NCBI GenBank assembly: GCA_963837805.1
Contig: CAWIOU010000023.1
Coordinates: 496,001-560,000 of the forward strand
From: Bog-756 sp963837805
GTDB lineage: Bacteria; Actinomycetota; Acidimicrobiia; Acidimicrobiales; RAAP-2
Reading direction: 5' to 3'
DNA length: 64,000 nt
Positions 36,810-46,262 of this stretch are shown piece after piece. Below the pieces are notes generated by a model, which was not told the origin of the DNA, made no database searches, and was given only the letters and a program-made list of their open reading frames with translations. The position numbers were made by a program, and so were the translations under genes. Within the stretch, counting starts at the first letter, position 1. Every line of letters begins with the position of its first letter.

Positions 36810-37681
36810 GACTGCACCTTTTCGATGACATCGCCGGCGAACCGGCGCAGGTTGTCGAGTTTCGTCTGGAGCACCTCGGCGTCGGGGCCCACCTCGTAGG
36901 GCCATCGGAAACCCACGATGACATCGGTCACGCCCTGCTCCTCGAGCCGTCGGATGCCGTCGACGGAGAAGGCATCCAGCGAGATGACATGAACCTCGAA
37001 GTCCCGGTCGGCGGTGCCCTCCTCTTCCCGCAGCTGGCCGAGGCGTTCGAGGAGCCCGGGAAGATCGGCCGGATCGCCGCCCCCGTGCACCCAGCCGTCA
37101 GTGCGTGCGGCCCTCCTGAGGGCGGCCGGAGCATGGCCCCCCACCAGGATCGGCAACGGCTCGGTCGGGGTGGGGCTGATCTTCACCGGCGGGAGCTCGT
37201 ACGCCTCGCCGTGGTACTCGAAGTACCCGCCGGCGGAGAGACCTCGAACGATGTCGATGGCTTCGTCCATCCGGCGGCCCCTGCCCTCCCAGGGCACACC
37301 ACAGAACTCGTAGTCCTCCGGCCAGGGGCTGCTGCCCACGCCGAGGGCCAGTCGGTTTCCGGTCAGAACGGCGACGGATGTGGCCTGTTTGGCCACCAGG
37401 AGGGGATGACGCATCGGCAGTTTGAGGACGAAGGTGATGAAGCGCAGACGCTCGGTGACCGCCCCCATGGCCGGGATCAACGAGAACGGCTCGATGAACG
37501 GCTTGTCCTCGAGGAACTCGCGGGTGTGGTCGGGGGAGAACGGATACGTCGAGTCGGATTCGAGGGGATAGCAGATGCTGTCGGGCACGACCATGCCGTC
37601 GTAGCCCGCCTCCTCCGCCGCCTGGGCCAGTGGGAGATAGAAGGTCGGCTCGACCATCGACTCCGCGTACGAGAACCTCAC
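36806..37681 (-). CDS. LLM-class F420-dependent oxidoreductase
   Basis: A 291-residue luciferase-like TIM-barrel protein. Typical segments are LAQAAEEAGYDGMVVPDS, RLRFITFVLKLPMRHPLLVAKQATSVAVLTGNRLALGVGSSPWPEDY, and PILVGGHAPAALRRAARTDGWV. Actinobacterial members use F420. It is coupled to the SnoaL-like gene downstream and starts three bases after the upstream gene's stop. Confidence 0.88.
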   Translation of the reverse strand: MRFSYAESMVEPTFYLPLAQAAEEAGYDGMVVPDSICYPLESDSTYPFSPDHTREFLEDKPFIEPFSLIPAMGAVTERLRFITFVLKLPMRHPLLVAKQATSVAVLTGNRLALGVGSSPWPEDYEFCGVPWEGRGRRMDEAIDIVRGLSAGGYFEYHGEAYELPPVKISPTPTEPLPILVGGHAPAALRRAARTDGWVHGGGDPADLPGLLERLGQLREEEGTADRDFEVHVISLDAFSVDGIRRLEEQGVTDVIVGFRWPYEVGPDAEVLQTKLDNLRRFAGDVIEKVQS

Positions 37682-37684
37682 GAT

Positions 37685-38044
37685 TCAGTCCCTCCATTCC
37701 ACATGGACGCGGATGGAGCCGTCGTCGGTGATCCATCCTGCGGTCGCCGCATGCTCGAGCATGGTCGCGAACCCGGCCTCCCAGTCGGTCCCCAGGGCAC
37801 CGCCTCGGACGTCGGCAGCCTCGCCGGCCAGTCGCCTCACCGCCGCGGCCGGAACGGCGACGTCGCCGTTCGGCTCGACGATACCGGCATCGTGCACACT
37901 GAGGGCTGCGGCCAGGGCGCCGAGCGCACCGTTGTCCCCGCCGTCGCCCGCCTCGCGCCGGAGAGCCTGGAGGGAGAACCGCCCCATCTCGTCGCCGTCG
38001 CGGAGATCGACTGCCCCGGTGGCCAGATCAACAACCAGCTCCAT
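37685..38044 (-). CDS. hypothetical protein in the LLM operon
   Basis: A 119-residue frame (ELVVDLATGAVDLRDGDEMGRFSLQ, ending ITDDGSIRVHVEWRD). The ATG at 38044 is used; GTG 38056 is in frame. It lies three bases upstream of the LLM gene in the same direction, which supports it as real and co-transcribed. No family is recognised. Confidence 0.55.
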   Translation of the reverse strand: MELVVDLATGAVDLRDGDEMGRFSLQALRREAGDGGDNGALGALAAALSVHDAGIVEPNGDVAVPAAAVRRLAGEAADVRGGALGTDWEAGFATMLEHAATAGWITDDGSIRVHVEWRD

Positions 38045-38150
38045 CGCTACACGCACCCCCGAAGTCGACCTTGTGTCGCCCAGGACCCTACAGCCGCCGC
38101 CCGTGCCGGGGCGGGAGACATACGCCCACACCCCGCCATACGGTGCGGCC

Positions 38151-38519
38151 TCAGCCGGAAGGTGGCGCCCCCACCCCGAACTCCTGCAATCGTTGGGCCA
38201 CCCAGGCAACCCCATTGGGTTTGGCCATCTCTTCGGGCCAGCCGGCCAGCACCGTCTCCACCTCCTCGAGCGTGGGGATGGTGCCGACCACCATGACCAG
38301 CACCCGGTCGGCGGGCATCTCTTCGACCTCGCTGTCACCGAACGGCGTCCATGAGTCGACTTCGGGGACCAGCTCGAGCATCACGTAGAGTTCGCCGGTG
38401 TCCTCCACCCAGCTGAGCTCGTACCGGCTCCCCTTGGCATCGAACCAGTTGGTGCCGAATTCCACCTCGGCAGACTGCCGGCGGCGCTCGTCGATGCTGT
38501 AGAACTCCTCGATATCCAT
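38151..38519 (-). CDS. hypothetical protein
   Basis: A 122-residue acidic protein (DIEEFYSIDERRRQSAEVEFGTNWFDAKGS, YELSWVEDTGELYVMLELV) with a small alpha/beta pattern. No family is recognised. It lies between the phosphopantetheinyl transferase end (178 bases upstream) and the LLM operon, on the same strand. Confidence 0.6.
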   Translation of the reverse strand: MDIEEFYSIDERRRQSAEVEFGTNWFDAKGSRYELSWVEDTGELYVMLELVPEVDSWTPFGDSEVEEMPADRVLVMVVGTIPTLEEVETVLAGWPEEMAKPNGVAWVAQRLQEFGVGAPPSG

Positions 38520-38697
38520 GGATCTCCTGTTCTGGGACTGGTGCCAGACGCCGGTCGGGACGCGAATTGGTGTCGACCACCGATCGAACGCGTCCACGAG
38601 GTCGGCGAAACGCTCTCCATGGCAGATCGCCGAGGTTGTACTGGTGGCAGAGTACCGCATCGCCCCACGTGATCCGGCTCAACGACGGGGCCGTCCC

Positions 38698-39366
38698 TCA
38701 CCAACCCAGAGTCCGGCTGTCGGCCGGTACCCAGGCGGCCGTGGCCAGGAGGCCGCCGCCGACACGGAACCGTCCGGACAAGACGGAGATGGTCCGGTCA
38801 CCAACGCGGAGCGGGCCGTCACACAGCTCGGCCCGGAAGCTCCCGTCGTCCGGGCGGATGTGGATACGGGCACCCTCGAATCCGAGCCATCGCCCCGTCA
38901 GCGGAAACAAGACCTTGTAGACACATTCCTTGGCGCTGAACAGGAGTCGGTCCCAGGCCACCCCGGACTCCGCCCTCTCCACCCACTCCAGCTCCTCGGG
39001 AGCGGCGATCGAATCGCGCACACCTTCCGGCAACGCCGAGTGCTCCTCGATGTCGATCCCCACCGAGGCCATCGAGCCGGAGGATGCCACCGCGGCGGCA
39101 CACCAGCGGGGGCAATGGGTGATGCTCCCGACGACGCCGTTCGGCCAGACCGGCTGCCTGCCGGAACCAGGGAGGATCGGCTGGGCGGCGACGCCCAGAC
39201 CGGCGAGCGCCCGACGACCGCACTGGCGTCCGAGCGTGAACTCCTGGCGTCGATAGTCCGTCACCCGCCCGAGCGCCGCCTCCTCCGCCGCCAACAGCCG
39301 GTCCAGGGGAACCCCGGTCGGACCTTCGACGGTGACCACGCCCTCGGGGAGGAGTTCGGCGATCAC
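38698..39366 (-). CDS. 4'-phosphopantetheinyl transferase (EntD/Sfp type)
   Basis: A 222-residue PPTase that loads the phosphopantetheine arm onto carrier proteins. The EntD-like N-terminal block (YRRQEFTLGRQCGRRALAGLG), the GSITHCP motif, the metal-binding VGIDIEE and the signature FSAKECVYKVLFP are all present. It starts seven bases after the NRPS stop, so it is the last gene of that operon, and the carrier domain of the NRPS is the obvious client. Confidence 0.92.
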   Translation of the reverse strand: MIAELLPEGVVTVEGPTGVPLDRLLAAEEAALGRVTDYRRQEFTLGRQCGRRALAGLGVAAQPILPGSGRQPVWPNGVVGSITHCPRWCAAAVASSGSMASVGIDIEEHSALPEGVRDSIAAPEELEWVERAESGVAWDRLLFSAKECVYKVLFPLTGRWLGFEGARIHIRPDDGSFRAELCDGPLRVGDRTISVLSGRFRVGGGLLATAAWVPADSRTLGW

Positions 39367-39372
39367 GCTCCG

Positions 39373-42300
39373 TCATCCCTCGTTTCGTTCTGGCGTCGAT
39401 GTGGGCCTCGGGAGGTGGAGTCGCATCACGAGCGCGTCGGTACCGGACGGCTGGTAGTAGCAGGGTAGGACTCCGTCCTCGCTGAATCCGGTACGCCGGT
39501 AGAGCATGCGGGCCCGTTCGTTGTCGGCGCGCACGTAGAGGTTCACGTCGGGACATCCCCGCTCCGTCGCCAGGGCGAAGAGATGGGCCAGCATGGCTGT
39601 CCCGATACCCTTTCCCTCGTGGTCCCGGCGAACCGCGATCGTCTGGATGCCGGCCGTGCTTCCGGGCACGGCGTTGAGGCAGGCGTACCCGACGACCGTG
39701 GCATCGGACTCGGCGACGAGGTAGAAGCGCGACGGAGGGCGGCGTAGGCCGAGACGGCGGACGAGGGCGACGAGGAAGAGGGCCTGGTTGAGCCAGAACA
39801 GCCGGATGAGCCGCTCGAGCGGGACTGCCATCCGGACATCCCTGCCGTACGCAGTGCGGGCCAGCCATCCCCGGAGGGTCCGCAGCGTCCAGGGATCTCG
39901 GGGAAACGCCTTCCGGTCGATGGCGACCACGGCGGCCAGGTCACCAGCCCGCACCGGGCGGATCCGCACGGGAGGTCCAGCCGGCGCGGGGGCCGAACCG
40001 TTGCCGGACGTGGCTGTGGCCATCCCGGGCCCCTCGCCGTCAAACCTCCGGACGCGGTGGACCTCCTGGTCCACCCGGGCCAGACTTGCGCCCAGGCGCT
40101 CAGCAGTTCCCTCGACGTGAGCGGTGATGCACGACAGCAGGGTTCCCTCCACCTCGTGTTGCTGGACATCGGCGGCCGGCTTGCGCTTGATCATCGGTTG
40201 CCAGAACTGGATCATCTTCCTCTCCTTTCGGGCCCAGAGGAACGAGATCTTCCCGCCGTACATCTCGGTCCTGTGGTCGTACACCGCCCAGTTGAAGAGC
40301 CCCACATAGTCCTTGTACAACGCCGCCCGGGGCGGGAACATCCGTTCCAGCCGCGGTTCGATGTCCAACAGCTTCCCGAAATCCTGCACCCTGTCTCCCC
40401 CGGGAAAGACGGTTCGGTAGAGGTGGCGCTGCGCGTGACGGGCCCGCAGGTACAGGTCGGCCCGCTTCCCGATCCCAAGGTGCATGACCTGGCCCGCTCG
40501 GGCGCACACCCTGCGCAGGGCGCTGAACTGATTCGGCGGGGAGGGGTTGATCAGCTCGAGATGTTCGAGCACCTCTCCGGCTGCCTCCAGCTGCAGGGCC
40601 ATCTCGTAGGCCAGCAGCCCCCCGTTGCAGTACCCGCCGAGCCGGTACGGACCCCGCGGCTGAATCTCTCGCATGGCCGCGATGTGAGCTGCCGCGATCT
40701 CCTCGAGCGTCGGCGGCGGCTCTTCGGCGCTGAAATGATACGGCTCCATGGCATAGAAGGGCTGATCGGGGCCGCACGCCCGGGCCATGGGAAAGCAGTA
40801 CCAGGCGCCGCCGGTCCAGTCGCCGTGCAGGAAGAAGAACGGCCTCCTGGTCCCCTCCGTCTGCACCGGGTGGACTCGGGTCTTCGCCTCTTCTTCGTGC
40901 TCGCCCTGGTCCAGGGCCTGGGCCAGTTGCTCGATCGTCGGATTGGCGAACAGGGTCGAGAGCTCCAGCTTCTTCCCGTAGACCTGCTCGATCCGACCCA
41001 CCAGCTGCACGGCCAGGAGCGAGTGCCCGCCCAGGTCGAAGAAGTTGTCCCCGATCCCGATCGGCCTCTCCTCCAGCAGCTCCTCCCAGAGCTGCACCAG
41101 CTGGTGTTGGGAGAGAAGGCGCGGCGCCAGATACCCACTCCGAGCACCAGCCCGTTGCCCCACGTCGGGCAGCCCGCCACGGTCCGGCTTACCGGACGCC
41201 AGTCGGGGCATCTTCTCCAGTTGGACGATGACCGACGGCTGCATGTAGCCGGGCAGCCTCTCTCGGAGATGCCCGCGGAACTCGCCCTCCGGCAGCGGCT
41301 CCGCCCCTCCGGTGACGATGTAGGCCACCAGCTCCTTGTCCCCGCCCTCTCCCCGAACCACGACGACGGCCTCGTCGATCGCCGGGTACTGTCCCAGCGC
41401 CGCCTCGATCTCGCCCAGTTCGATGCGGTAGCCCCGGATCTTCACCTGGTGATCCTCTCGCCCCGCGTACTCGATGCGCCCGTCGGCCAGGTAGCGGGCC
41501 AAGTCGCCGGTGCGATAGAGACGCCCGGTGCCTGGCTCCGTGAACGGATCGGGCACGAAGCGTTCCTTGGTCAGGCCCGGTTGGTTGAGATAGCCGCGGG
41601 CCAGCAGCCGACCGCCGATGTGCAGCTCGCCCTGTACCCCGACCGGTACCGGCTGGCCGTTGCGGTCCAGGATGTAGATGCTGCGCCCCGCCAGCGGCCG
41701 GCCGATCGTGATCCGGTCCTGGTCCACCTCGGCCACTGTCGCGGTGATCGTGGTCTCGGTCGGCCCGTAGGCGTTCAGCAATCGGACGCCGCGCAGCCCC
41801 AGCTCGCGCCAGAGCTGGACCGCCTCCGCTCCCAGACGGTCTCCCCCCACGATCACCAGCCGCAACGGGAGGTCCACCAGCTCATCTGGCGCCTGCGCCC
41901 ACTCCCTCACCACCTGGTGCCAATAGGCCGGTGGCAGGTTCATGACCGTGACCTGTTGGCTCTTCACTTCCTCCAGCAGCTGCCTGGGCAGCCAGACCGA
42001 AGGGCCCCGCATGACCAACCGGCCGCCGGTGGCCAACGTGGGCAGGATCTGCTCGAGCGACGCGTCGAAGCTGAACTGACTGAACTGGAGCACCCGCTCG
42101 TTCGGTCCCAGTGCGTACTCCTTGATCACTCCTCGGCAGTGGGCCGTGATCGCGTCCCGTTCCACCATCACGCCCTTGGGCAGGCCGGTCGAGCCCGACG
42201 TGTAGATGACGTAGGCGAGCTGCCCCTGTTCCGTGTTCACGCCCAATTGCTCAGCGCTCTCCCGGCGTATCACCTCCCAGGTGCGGTCCAGGCTGACCGT

Positions 42301-44061
42301 CTCCGTGCCGGCCTGGCCCGCCTTCTCCGCCAGGGCGTGGTGGGTCAGCAGCAGCGGCATCCGGGTGTCCTGCACCACGTACTGGGTCCGAGAGTCAGGA
42401 GCTTCGGGGTCCAGCGGTACGTAGGCACCTCCCGCCTTGAGGATGGCGACCAGCGCGATCACCTGATCGATCGAGCGTTCCAGGCACACTCCGACGGGCA
42501 CTTCGGGCCGCACTCCCCGCTTCCGCAGGTAGCGGGCCAGTTGGTTGGACCGCTCGTTCAGCTGCCCGTACGTCAGCTGATCACCCGCGCACACCACCGC
42601 CACGGCTCGAGGCCGAGCCTCGGCCTGCTCGGTGATCAGGTCCTCGACATCCGGACCCTGGCCCGGATCCGGCCCGGCGCTCCACTCCCGCAACACCACC
42701 TGTGACTCGCGCGGGGCCAGGAGTTGCAGTTGTCCGACCGGCAGCCAGGGCTCCGCCACCATGCCGGCCAGGAGCATCCTCCAATGGTCGATCATCCGGG
42801 CGACGGTCTCCGGTTCGAACACATCGCGGTTGTAGGTGAACCGCCCGGTCACCTCGGATCCGCGCTCATCCACCTCCAGGCCCAGGTCGAACCTCGAGGT
42901 CGGCGGGGAGATGTCGTCGGGGGTCAATTCCCAACCCGCCGCGGCCACCGGTCGCAGCCGCTCGAAGGCCACCTGCACCTGCACCAGCGGCTCACGGCTC
43001 GGATCCGCCTCCGGATGCACGGCCTTCACCAGAGCGCCAACGGGCACATCTTCGTGACCACGGGTCTCCTGTCGTCCGGCGTGGGTCCGCCGCAGCAGCT
43101 CCCGAACGCTCGGTGCCCCGGCCAGGTCGGCGCGCAGCACCACCGGAGCCGCGAAGCACCCCACCGTCTGCTGTCGCTGGACTGGTTCCCGACCCGGCTC
43201 CGACAGCTCCATCAGAAAGTCTTCCCGCCCGGTGTAGCGAGACAGCAGGACCTGAAAGGCGGCGGTCAGGGTCGTGGACAGGGTGACCTGCTCATCCCTG
43301 CTCAACTTCCGCAGCCCGGCGCTGAGCCCGGTCGTCAGGGCGAATCCCTGCCTCTCTCCCCCGTAGGTCCGCTGCACCGGTCGGAGGCGGTCGCCCGGAA
43401 GCTCCAGCACGGTCGGCGCCCCCGCCAGATAGGTCTCCCAGAACCTCAGCCGGTTCTCCTGGGTTCCCTGTGCCTCGATTTGGGTCCTCTGCCACCTGGC
43501 GTAGTCGGCGTATTGCGGAGGTCGCTCGTACAGCCGGGACGGGCGATCCTGCATCTGCGCCTCATACAGCTCCCGCAGCTCGGGCAGGAAGACGTCGGTG
43601 AGCGATGCCGTATCGGCGATGATCCGATGCAGCGATAGGAAGAGCCGGTGCTCCTGGTCCTCGACCCGCACCAGCAGGGCCCGGAGCAGCGGCCCCCGCT
43701 CCAGGTCGAAGTTCTGGCCCGCCTGTTCTTGGGCCCGCCGGCGGGCCTCTTCCTCAGCTTCAGCCCGGCCCAGGCCGCCGAGGTCGGCCACCGACCACGT
43801 CCACCTTCCCTCCGCCTCCACCAACGGCATCGGCTGCCCGTCCCGGATCGGAAAGATCGTGCGCCAGATCTCGTGCCGGCCGACGAACGCCGCCAGGCTC
43901 TCGCGCAGGGCCACGGCGTCCAGTTCCCCGTGCATCGCCACGGTGCTGTGCAGACGGCCCAGCCCGGCACCAGGGGTCGACTGGTCCAGAGACCGCAGCT
44001 GCTCCTGTTCGTAGGAGAGTGGCGCCCCGTTCGCTTGGTCGATCTGTTTGGTGCTGTCCAT
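39373..44061 (-). CDS. single-module NRPS: degenerate C - A - PCP - TE(Cys) - GNAT
   Basis: A 1562-residue synthetase. Residues 10-450 are a condensation-like domain in which HHxxxDG reads HRIIADT (145-151), so the catalytic His and the Gly are lost. Residues 470-960 are an adenylation domain with intact YTSGSTGLPKG, NAYGPTET and YRTGDLARYLADGRIEYAGR. A carrier domain has the Ppant Ser at 1014 (FFDLGGHSLLA). A thioesterase at 1070-1330 has GGYCNGG, with Cys1145 where Ser is usual. Residues 1365-1550 are a GNAT acetyltransferase with RRDHEGKGIGTA. ATG 44059-44061 has GGGAG just upstream; the frame upstream of it is not protein-like. It would activate one amino acid in the cytoplasm. Confidence 0.9.
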   Translation of the reverse strand: MDSTKQIDQANGAPLSYEQEQLRSLDQSTPGAGLGRLHSTVAMHGELDAVALRESLAAFVGRHEIWRTIFPIRDGQPMPLVEAEGRWTWSVADLGGLGRAEAEEEARRRAQEQAGQNFDLERGPLLRALLVRVEDQEHRLFLSLHRIIADTASLTDVFLPELRELYEAQMQDRPSRLYERPPQYADYARWQRTQIEAQGTQENRLRFWETYLAGAPTVLELPGDRLRPVQRTYGGERQGFALTTGLSAGLRKLSRDEQVTLSTTLTAAFQVLLSRYTGREDFLMELSEPGREPVQRQQTVGCFAAPVVLRADLAGAPSVRELLRRTHAGRQETRGHEDVPVGALVKAVHPEADPSREPLVQVQVAFERLRPVAAAGWELTPDDISPPTSRFDLGLEVDERGSEVTGRFTYNRDVFEPETVARMIDHWRMLLAGMVAEPWLPVGQLQLLAPRESQVVLREWSAGPDPGQGPDVEDLITEQAEARPRAVAVVCAGDQLTYGQLNERSNQLARYLRKRGVRPEVPVGVCLERSIDQVIALVAILKAGGAYVPLDPEAPDSRTQYVVQDTRMPLLLTHHALAEKAGQAGTETVSLDRTWEVIRRESAEQLGVNTEQGQLAYVIYTSGSTGLPKGVMVERDAITAHCRGVIKEYALGPNERVLQFSQFSFDASLEQILPTLATGGRLVMRGPSVWLPRQLLEEVKSQQVTVMNLPPAYWHQVVREWAQAPDELVDLPLRLVIVGGDRLGAEAVQLWRELGLRGVRLLNAYGPTETTITATVAEVDQDRITIGRPLAGRSIYILDRNGQPVPVGVQGELHIGGRLLARGYLNQPGLTKERFVPDPFTEPGTGRLYRTGDLARYLADGRIEYAGREDHQVKIRGYRIELGEIEAALGQYPAIDEAVVVVRGEGGDKELVAYIVTGGAEPLPEGEFRGHLRERLPGYMQPSVIVQLEKMPRLASGKPDRGGLPDVGQRAGARSGYLAPRLLSQHQLVQLWEELLEERPIGIGDNFFDLGGHSLLAVQLVGRIEQVYGKKLELSTLFANPTIEQLAQALDQGEHEEEAKTRVHPVQTEGTRRPFFFLHGDWTGGAWYCFPMARACGPDQPFYAMEPYHFSAEEPPPTLEEIAAAHIAAMREIQPRGPYRLGGYCNGGLLAYEMALQLEAAGEVLEHLELINPSPPNQFSALRRVCARAGQVMHLGIGKRADLYLRARHAQRHLYRTVFPGGDRVQDFGKLLDIEPRLERMFPPRAALYKDYVGLFNWAVYDHRTEMYGGKISFLWARKERKMIQFWQPMIKRKPAADVQQHEVEGTLLSCITAHVEGTAERLGASLARVDQEVHRVRRFDGEGPGMATATSGNGSAPAPAGPPVRIRPVRAGDLAAVVAIDRKAFPRDPWTLRTLRGWLARTAYGRDVRMAVPLERLIRLFWLNQALFLVALVRRLGLRRPPSRFYLVAESDATVVGYACLNAVPGSTAGIQTIAVRRDHEGKGIGTAMLAHLFALATERGCPDVNLYVRADNERARMLYRRTGFSEDGVLPCYYQPSGTDALVMRLHLPRPTSTPERNEG

Positions 44062-44132
44062 TGGTCTCCCTTCACAAAAGCCGTCTTCCGGCGGGAGTTC
44101 TTCTGATCTGTTGGCGCCCGGGCGAATGGCCA

Positions 44133-46262
44133 TCAGGTGATCACGACGAAGCGCAGGACCACATCGCCCAGCAGCAGTACCAGCAGCGGCAGTGAGGCGA
44201 TGGTGAGCAGACGGATGGCTCCCGATGCCGGGCGAATGACGCACATGAACTCGCGCAGGACGAGCAGGACCAGGAGTAGGCCCAGCACGACCAGCCCCGC
44301 CTGGGTCCAGTTCCATGGCGATGCGGATGGAGCTGCCTTGGCCGTGCTCTGGAGCGACCGCTTCGGAGGCGCCCCCGCCGGCCAGTGCCAGGTGAAGATC
44401 GCGGCAGTGCCGTTGGCGAAGGCGACCCGCACGCCGGGCACGGCGGCCATGGAGGTCTCGAAGCGACGGCCCCAGTCAGAGGCGTAGCTGGAGGTCTCCT
44501 GCATCGCCGCGATCTGGGTCCGGTCGGCGATCAAGTACGAACCCGGCCCCGCGTTGCGGAGGGCGGCCACCAGTCCGGCGACGCTGGCCGGTTGGCGGGG
44601 GGCCAGCTCGGGCAGGTAGTCGACCTTGCTCAGGTCCTGGTACGACCAGGGCATTTCCGGCGTGTTGTCCGTCGCCGGATCGGTACTCAACCACAACAGT
44701 CGTACTCCGCCGGCGTCACGTGCGTAGACCCAGTTGGCGGCGGCCAGCTCGCCCGGCGGGATCTGTTCGTAGGCTTCGTTGCCGTAGCGGGCCAGGAGAA
44801 AGGCCACAGGGAGGGCGACGGCTGATCCGACCAGGACGATCGTCGCCCCCACCGTGGCCAGGGAACGCCAGGCGATCCGATCGGACTGAGGGTCAGGGAA
44901 GAAAAGGCAGGCGCCGAGCACACATGCGGGTGGGAGCATGAACAGGTAGATCCGGAGGGCGATCTCGCCGCCGTAGTTGGCCAGTCCGAACATGAGGAGG
45001 GGCATACAGAGGAGGGCGACGAGAACGCGATCGTCCATCCCCCGCACCGTGCGGCGGATCAGCCCGAACCCGGCCAACGCCACGATCAACAGAGCGACCG
45101 CGACCCGGGCGTGCAGGGCTAGCCCATGGATCGACGAACTACCGGCGATCCTCCCGCCGACGCTGCCGGTGAGGTTTCGGGTCAGATCGCCGAGCGCACC
45201 GAAAACGTCCGACCGGTGGCCGGACCAGTAACCCACGGTTGCGAAACTGACGTAGCCGACCAGGATCACGCCGAACAGGATGGGCAGTCCCGGGAGGGTG
45301 CAGCGTCGGATCAGGACCAGCGCAACGCAGGCACCGATCAGCAAGAAAGGCGTCAACTGGTGGCTGATGGTCGACACGGTGAAAATGGCGATCAGCAGAC
45401 CGAGCAGGAACGCTCGTTGGCCGGTGGTGGCGGGCCGGGGTGGCAGGTCGCCGGCCTCCAGCACCCCGAACACACGCTGGTGGAGCCGGGCCCGTGGCGA
45501 CGGCTTCAGGTCAGGCCGGGGTCGGCTGCGGCCCGGGTCAGTGAACCAGTTGACCAGGATGGCCACGAACACCAGGTACAAGAGGTAGTTGAACGACTGC
45601 GGCGAAAAATAGTCCTGGCCCACCCAGTTCCCGACGACGAACAGGAAACCGGCAAGCCACCGGGCACGCCAGGAGATTCGCAGGTTGCGCATGAGGAGGA
45701 AGAGCGGCGGGAGGCAGAGCAGGTCGATGCCCACCGGCCACACCCGCAGCAGCGTCTGAAGTCCGTGCGTTCCGGCAGCTCCGGTCAGGAAGGAGATCAG
45801 AGCGAAGAACCCGGCCCAGCTGAAGTACGCGGCCAGCCCGGGGGCCACGTGGCCGGTCTTGCTGACGAATCCGACGTACCCGGCGATCTGATAGGCGGTC
45901 GGGAAGCGGGCCAGGGGCTCGACGAAGACGGTCACCCCATCGAGGCACACGACGAGGGCGGCGAGGGCGGCGCCGAGGACCACCGGCTGCGCTCTGGGCA
46001 GGACGAAGAGCCCGAGCACGAACACGAGGGCGATCAGCACCACGCCGAGGATGGCTCCCACCGGCAGCACGGAGAGGAGACCGAGCCCGTTCATGCGGCC
46101 GAGATCGACGTGGCGCAAGGAGGCGAAGAACAGCACCAGGCCGACGCCCACTCCCACCACCATGGCGGCCGGAACTCGTGACCGGCGGGCCACGTCACCG
46201 GGGGTCACCGACGGCAAGGTGTCGTCGGCCTCCAGCATCACGTCGGTCGTCTGGGTTACCAC
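44133..46262 (-). CDS. large polytopic membrane protein of the NRPS operon
   Basis: A 709-residue protein with about 13 hydrophobic helices over residues 30-500, a likely extracytoplasmic domain (about 510-650, GELAAANWVYARDAGG) and two final helices. The layout resembles GT-C glycosyltransferases or ligases that act on lipid-linked substrates outside the membrane, but I see no diagnostic motif. Its GTG overlaps the flippase stop by one base (TAGTG). The gap to the NRPS is 71 bases. Confidence 0.7.
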   Translation of the reverse strand: MVTQTTDVMLEADDTLPSVTPGDVARRSRVPAAMVVGVGVGLVLFFASLRHVDLGRMNGLGLLSVLPVGAILGVVLIALVFVLGLFVLPRAQPVVLGAALAALVVCLDGVTVFVEPLARFPTAYQIAGYVGFVSKTGHVAPGLAAYFSWAGFFALISFLTGAAGTHGLQTLLRVWPVGIDLLCLPPLFLLMRNLRISWRARWLAGFLFVVGNWVGQDYFSPQSFNYLLYLVFVAILVNWFTDPGRSRPRPDLKPSPRARLHQRVFGVLEAGDLPPRPATTGQRAFLLGLLIAIFTVSTISHQLTPFLLIGACVALVLIRRCTLPGLPILFGVILVGYVSFATVGYWSGHRSDVFGALGDLTRNLTGSVGGRIAGSSSIHGLALHARVAVALLIVALAGFGLIRRTVRGMDDRVLVALLCMPLLMFGLANYGGEIALRIYLFMLPPACVLGACLFFPDPQSDRIAWRSLATVGATIVLVGSAVALPVAFLLARYGNEAYEQIPPGELAAANWVYARDAGGVRLLWLSTDPATDNTPEMPWSYQDLSKVDYLPELAPRQPASVAGLVAALRNAGPGSYLIADRTQIAAMQETSSYASDWGRRFETSMAAVPGVRVAFANGTAAIFTWHWPAGAPPKRSLQSTAKAAPSASPWNWTQAGLVVLGLLLVLLVLREFMCVIRPASGAIRLLTIASLPLLVLLLGDVVLRFVVIT

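Noticed and set aside
36779..38296. A 505-codon plus-strand open frame
   Set aside because: Antisense to the LLM operon. Its codons are the complement of conserved motifs and it lacks a ribosome-binding site.
40057..42705. An 882-codon open frame on the plus strand opposite the NRPS
   Set aside because: It lies wholly antisense to well-conserved A, PCP and TE motifs, is rich in Arg/His/Gln/Pro, and has no domain. It is a high-GC shadow.
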